A program made the translations under genes and the position numbers. Source: JADGHX01 sp035760965 (GTDB taxonomy: Bacteria; Pseudomonadota; Gammaproteobacteria; Steroidobacterales; Steroidobacteraceae). Taken from it: a stretch of 18,009 bases of DNA. Position 1 is the first letter of the stretch. Each line of letters begins with the position of its first letter. Shown one piece after another: positions 15,238-18,009 of the stretch. The DNA lies in contig DASTRY010000077.1 in the NCBI GenBank assembly GCA_035760965.1, positions 1 through 18,009 of the forward strand, written 5' to 3'. The notes below the pieces were generated by a model. The model made no database searches. It was not told the origin of the DNA and saw only the letters and a list, made by a program, of their open reading frames with translations.

Positions 15238-16500
15238 ATGAAGCGCAGAGAGTTTCTGGTGACCTCCGCGGGATTCGCGGGCGCAGTCGTCCTCCCCAGC
15301 CTCGGATTCGGCCAAACGAAGCCTTGTCCTCCGCCGTCTTTGAGTGCGAGTGGGGGCACCTCAGTCACCACTCCCTGCACCAATACGTCGGGAACGGCAG
15401 ATTGGATCACTCGCTCCACGGCTCCCGGGGTGGTGTGGTCGCATAATTTCGAGTCGGCGGCGGAGGTGGGCGCGTTCCGCGTCGTCGCCAATGTCGGCAA
15501 CGACCCGAACAACACCTCCAATTCGAATTGCATATGGGACCCGTCGGACGGCTTTGCCGGCGGCGGCTGCCTCTCCATCTCTGTCCCGACGGGCAAGCTC
15601 TCGAGCGGGTACTGGAATCGCCCGATGTCCGCCTTGAAAGCCGGGTCGAACGGCAAATCGGTCGACGATCTGGCGGCCAACGGCACGCTGCCGCGACGCA
15701 CCTACAACGCTAACAGCACGAGTGCCGACTGGGACTTCCGGACGGGCTACTACGGCCATCCGGCGATTCAACAGCAGTTCCCGACCTGGAACGGCCAGTC
15801 GAACGTGTGGGACGGCACCGAGTTCTACATTCAATTCCGCGCCAAGATCTCGGGCTCGCGCTGGACGCCCGGGAACCCGAACGGCAAGTTGATGTTCATC
15901 GACGTGACCGGCCTCACCGGCTCGCAGGAAATCGTCATCCAGTCCGAGAACACGATCGGTGCGGCAGGCGACCGCTACTACAAAACCGCGCCTTTCCGCA
16001 TGTACACGAGCCAAGGCAGCGAGCCAAACAGTCTGCTCACCAGCCCGCAGGGCAGCAGCGGGCTCGTGCAGCCCGGCGGCGCGTTCCCGAACTGCACGGT
16101 CCCCAACTTGGGTGTAGCCAACGCTTGCTGGGAGTGGCCGAAGGACGAGTGGGTGACGGTGCTCGTGCACGTGATTCCCGGTCGTGACAATTCCGCGTAT
16201 TTCGGCGCGCACATCAACGAGCCGGTTTCGAGCTGGCCGTATCACGACACGACGATCGAAGCGTGGGTCGCGCGGGCCGGTGCCACCTCGTACACGAAGG
16301 TTTACGAACAGTTCAATCTGGCGTGGGACTACTACTCGCAGGGTAACGGCGCGAATGGCCGTCATCCCCCGGCGTTCAACAAGATCGGTCCGACGGCCTA
16401 CATGAATTCCGGCGCAACCCCGCAGCCGGCGGTGGCGGGGTGGTCGCACAAGTTCACGCAGATGATTTTCTCGAAGCAGTTCATTCCATGCCCTGCATGA
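15238..16500 (+). CDS. Tat-exported protein with probable ConA-like jelly-roll domain (possible polysaccharide lyase or glycan-binding protein)
   Basis: The 420-residue product begins MKRREFLVTSAGFAGAVVLP, a twin-arginine signal (RREFL) with a hydrophobic core and likely cleavage near residue 25. A short module Cys30-PPP...SGG...SVTT-x-Cys47 follows. The rest is rich in Gly, Asn, Trp and aromatic beta-strand patterns: VWSHNFES, TEFYIQFRAKISG, GKLMFIDVTG, DEWVTVLVHVIPG and a late MIFSKQFIPCP. This strand layout resembles concanavalin-like jelly-roll domains of polysaccharide lyases and laminarinase-type proteins. I cannot name a family or place catalytic residues. Further cysteines occur in SNCIWDP, GGGCLS, PNCTVP and NACWEW, which fits an oxidised compartment. 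There is no PEP-CTERM tail. It heads a two-gene unit with a second Tat protein. Export in folded form to the periplasm or beyond is inferred from the signal. Confidence 0.8.
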   Translation: MKRREFLVTSAGFAGAVVLPSLGFGQTKPCPPPSLSASGGTSVTTPCTNTSGTADWITRSTAPGVVWSHNFESAAEVGAFRVVANVGNDPNNTSNSNCIWDPSDGFAGGGCLSISVPTGKLSSGYWNRPMSALKAGSNGKSVDDLAANGTLPRRTYNANSTSADWDFRTGYYGHPAIQQQFPTWNGQSNVWDGTEFYIQFRAKISGSRWTPGNPNGKLMFIDVTGLTGSQEIVIQSENTIGAAGDRYYKTAPFRMYTSQGSEPNSLLTSPQGSSGLVQPGGAFPNCTVPNLGVANACWEWPKDEWVTVLVHVIPGRDNSAYFGAHINEPVSSWPYHDTTIEAWVARAGATSYTKVYEQFNLAWDYYSQGNGANGRHPPAFNKIGPTAYMNSGATPQPAVAGWSHKFTQMIFSKQFIPCPA

Positions 16501-16538
16501 CGGTGACCGGCGAACGTTCTTACCAGACTTTTTACGAC

Positions 16539-16542
16539 GAGG
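16539..16542 (+). promoter_or_regulatory. Ribosome binding site of the second Tat protein
   Basis: GAGG lies 10 bases before the ATG at 16553, in the 52-base gap after the first Tat gene. No terminator or promoter is apparent in that gap, so co-transcription is likely. Confidence 0.4.
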
Positions 16543-16552
16543 TTGCAAGATC

Positions 16553-17917
16553 ATGAAGAGGCGTGAATTCATCCGTGGAGCCGCGACGGCGGGATTGGTG
16601 ACTGGGCTGGCATCGCGCTTGGCGAACGCTGCGGAGCCGTGCCCGCCCCCGACGGTGAGCGTCTCGGGTGGCCCCTCCGTCACGACCGCTTGCGATCCGC
16701 CGCCGCCCCCGGGCACCGCTCCGTCCTGGTTCACGTCGATGAGCTCCGGCACCTGGACGACGATCGCCGGTGGCGCGGGGCAGCGCGTGGCCGACTGCAC
16801 GCCCGGCTCGATTGCCTTGTCGGGTCTGAGCGGCGAAAGCCCGAGCAGCATCTGTACGGCGTGGACCGGCGGCGCCGTCGATCCGACTCGCCGCGAATAC
16901 ATTCTGTGTGCGAACGGCGGGCACGCCGACTACTCGGGCAACGAGACCTACGCACTGTCACTCGGCGATGAGAAGCCGGCGTGGCGGCGCATCTGCGATC
17001 CCACTCCGAAATCGGCCATGCCATTGCCGCTCGCCGACGAGGGTGGCGGCGTCTATCTCGACGGACGTCCGCGTGCCATGCACTCGACGTTCGAGGTGTT
17101 CGGCGACGGGCGCGTGTGGTTCCCGCTCCTGAATTCGGTTTCGAGCCCCGGCGGCGGCACTGTCAACAAAGTTGCCTCGTTCAACCGGAACTCGCTCGGG
17201 AATGCCACCTCGACGCTCGCCTATGCGGCCAACACGATGGGCCCTTGGACGGTACATGGGGCGGTCCCCGGGCTGAATGCGACCACCGCGCGCTTCGGTC
17301 GCGGCGTGTTCGATCCGGTGAATCATTATGTTTACGGCCTCGGCGGGTTCAGCGCCAACACGACCGCCTATTGGCGCGTGTCGACGAGCGGCAGCACGCT
17401 TGGCCAGGCGACCTACAAGGAAGCGGGACTGCCGATCGGGAACTTCAACACCTGGGCCGTGTGCGCGTACGACCTCGGCATCATCGTCGCGGGCGACTCC
17501 TTGCGCCGGCAGATCTGCGTGCTGACCTTGGCGAACTTCGGCAGCTCGAACGCATGGAGCACGCCGACCAACGTCTCGGGCACGGGCTACTTCAACGCGG
17601 ACGAGTTCGGCGGCGCGGGCGGTGTGTACATCAAGAAGAACCATACGATCGCCATTGCGGACCCGCGTTCGACCGGCAAGACGATCTACAAGCTGCAGAT
17701 TCCCACGACCAACGGGGCCTACAACCCGTCGGGGCAGTGGGTGTGGTCGACCATCACCCCCGGCGGTGCGACCCCGACCACCGCGTCCGGCAACAGCTCG
17801 GCCAACAGCAAGTGGAACATCGTCGAGGACATGGGCAACGGCCAGTCGGCCATCGTCTTCCTGGGCGACATCAGCGGCCCCACGTACGTCTACAAGGTGC
17901 CCGTGAACGGCCTGTAA
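16553..17917 (+). CDS. Tat-exported Kelch/galactose oxidase-like beta-propeller protein
   Basis: The 454-residue product begins MKRREFIRGAATAGLVTGLA, a twin-arginine signal with probable cleavage after Ala26 (LANA/AE). The module Cys30-PPP...SGG...SVTT-x-Cys47 sits at the same positions as in the upstream protein. A proline run (about 49-53) then leads into a beta-propeller. Repeated blade-like segments are visible: AWTGGAVDPTRREYILCANGGHADYSGNETYALSL, split here as blade core and GGH-x-DYSGNE turn; RFGRGVFDPVNHYVYGLGG; WAVCAYDLGIIVAGDS; and a final IVEDMGNGQSAIVFLGD. Such propellers occur in galactose oxidase-like and Kelch proteins. I cannot see the Cys-Tyr copper site, so enzymatic activity is not claimed. 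No PEP-CTERM tail is present. It is probably co-transcribed with the jelly-roll gene. A structural, glycan-binding or oxidase role is possible. Confidence 0.8.
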   Translation: MKRREFIRGAATAGLVTGLASRLANAAEPCPPPTVSVSGGPSVTTACDPPPPPGTAPSWFTSMSSGTWTTIAGGAGQRVADCTPGSIALSGLSGESPSSICTAWTGGAVDPTRREYILCANGGHADYSGNETYALSLGDEKPAWRRICDPTPKSAMPLPLADEGGGVYLDGRPRAMHSTFEVFGDGRVWFPLLNSVSSPGGGTVNKVASFNRNSLGNATSTLAYAANTMGPWTVHGAVPGLNATTARFGRGVFDPVNHYVYGLGGFSANTTAYWRVSTSGSTLGQATYKEAGLPIGNFNTWAVCAYDLGIIVAGDSLRRQICVLTLANFGSSNAWSTPTNVSGTGYFNADEFGGAGGVYIKKNHTIAIADPRSTGKTIYKLQIPTTNGAYNPSGQWVWSTITPGGATPTTASGNSSANSKWNIVEDMGNGQSAIVFLGDISGPTYVYKVPVNGL

Positions 17918-17947
17918 GGCCAAGCTGTCGGCAACACTCGAACCTGT

Positions 17948-17973
17948 GCGGCGGTCGGATATCCGGCCGCCGC
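17948..17973. repeat. 26-base near-palindrome downstream of the Tat pair
   Basis: GCGGCGGTCGGAT (17948-17960) faces ATCCGGCCGCCGC (17961-17973); 12 of 13 positions pair and the other is a T-G wobble. It begins 31 bases after the last stop. No T run follows on either side, so it is not a standard intrinsic terminator. It may be an RNA hairpin that protects the 3' end, or a protein-binding palindrome. Confidence 0.5.
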
Positions 17974-18009
17974 TGCGGGGCTATACTCGGCGCCGAAGGG
18001 CTGGCACTT

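Noticed and set aside
15361..16902. A 513-codon minus-strand open frame across both Tat genes
   Set aside because: It crosses the gap between two genes with good starts, signals and ribosome sites, and is Arg/His-rich without domains.
1..18009. CRISPR arrays, tRNA or rRNA genes, insertion sequences and phage genes
   Set aside because: I saw no direct repeat arrays, no tRNA-like cloverleaf with CCA or TTCGA arm in the gaps, and no transposase or integrase motifs.

Overview
The window is a high-GC proteobacterial exopolysaccharide locus of the exosortase A (XrtA)/PEP-CTERM type. The diagnostic genes are an exosortase with a C-terminal EpsI domain and two glycosyltransferases of the stp1 and stp2 types. 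There is also an asparagine-synthase-like amidotransferase, a small acyl carrier protein, and alpha/beta-hydrolases of the exosortase-A-associated hydrolase 1 and 2 types. Base composition and gene content suggest a beta- or gammaproteobacterium. Nothing here fixes the genus, and the family names come from recognising the sequences, not from a search.

Layout. Positions 2-8692, plus strand, form one tightly packed run: the 3' end of an AlgD-like nucleotide-sugar dehydrogenase, GT (stp1-like), xrtA/epsI, GT (stp2-like), amidotransferase 1, a third GT4 glycosyltransferase and a PaaK/CapK-like adenylate-forming enzyme. Most junctions overlap or lie within 8 bases. A minus-strand pair follows (9685-11520 and 8695-9681): an asparagine-synthase homologue with a degenerate glutaminase domain, then a NodB-type polysaccharide deacetylase. 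The deacetylase meets the adenylating enzyme tail to tail with 2 bases between stops. A 174-base divergent intergenic region leads to a second plus-strand operon (11695-15022): an acyl carrier protein, a single protein that joins hydrolase 2 and hydrolase 1, and a fourth glycosyltransferase. An intrinsic-terminator-like hairpin then closes that operon. The last unit (15238-17917) encodes two secreted proteins with twin-arginine (Tat) signals, one probably a jelly-roll fold and the other a Kelch-like beta-propeller. The remaining 92 bases hold a 26-base near-palindrome and no gene.

How the genes may work together. The dehydrogenase supplies a uronic-acid nucleotide sugar, and the four glycosyltransferases build the repeat unit. 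The two synthase-like enzymes and the deacetylase modify sugars or side groups. The adenylating enzyme, carrier protein and fused hydrolase look like an acyl-activation and transfer branch. XrtA/EpsI handles PEP-CTERM proteins at the inner membrane. The Tat-exported pair would act on, or be part of, the extracellular matrix. Polymerase, flippase, export porin, PEP-CTERM substrates and the PrsK/PrsR regulators are not in the window.

The most unusual features are three. The two Tat proteins share an 18-residue Cys-to-Cys module at identical positions ahead of unrelated domains. The fused hydrolase has non-standard nucleophile elbows in both halves. The second asparagine-synthase homologue has lost its glutaminase residues.
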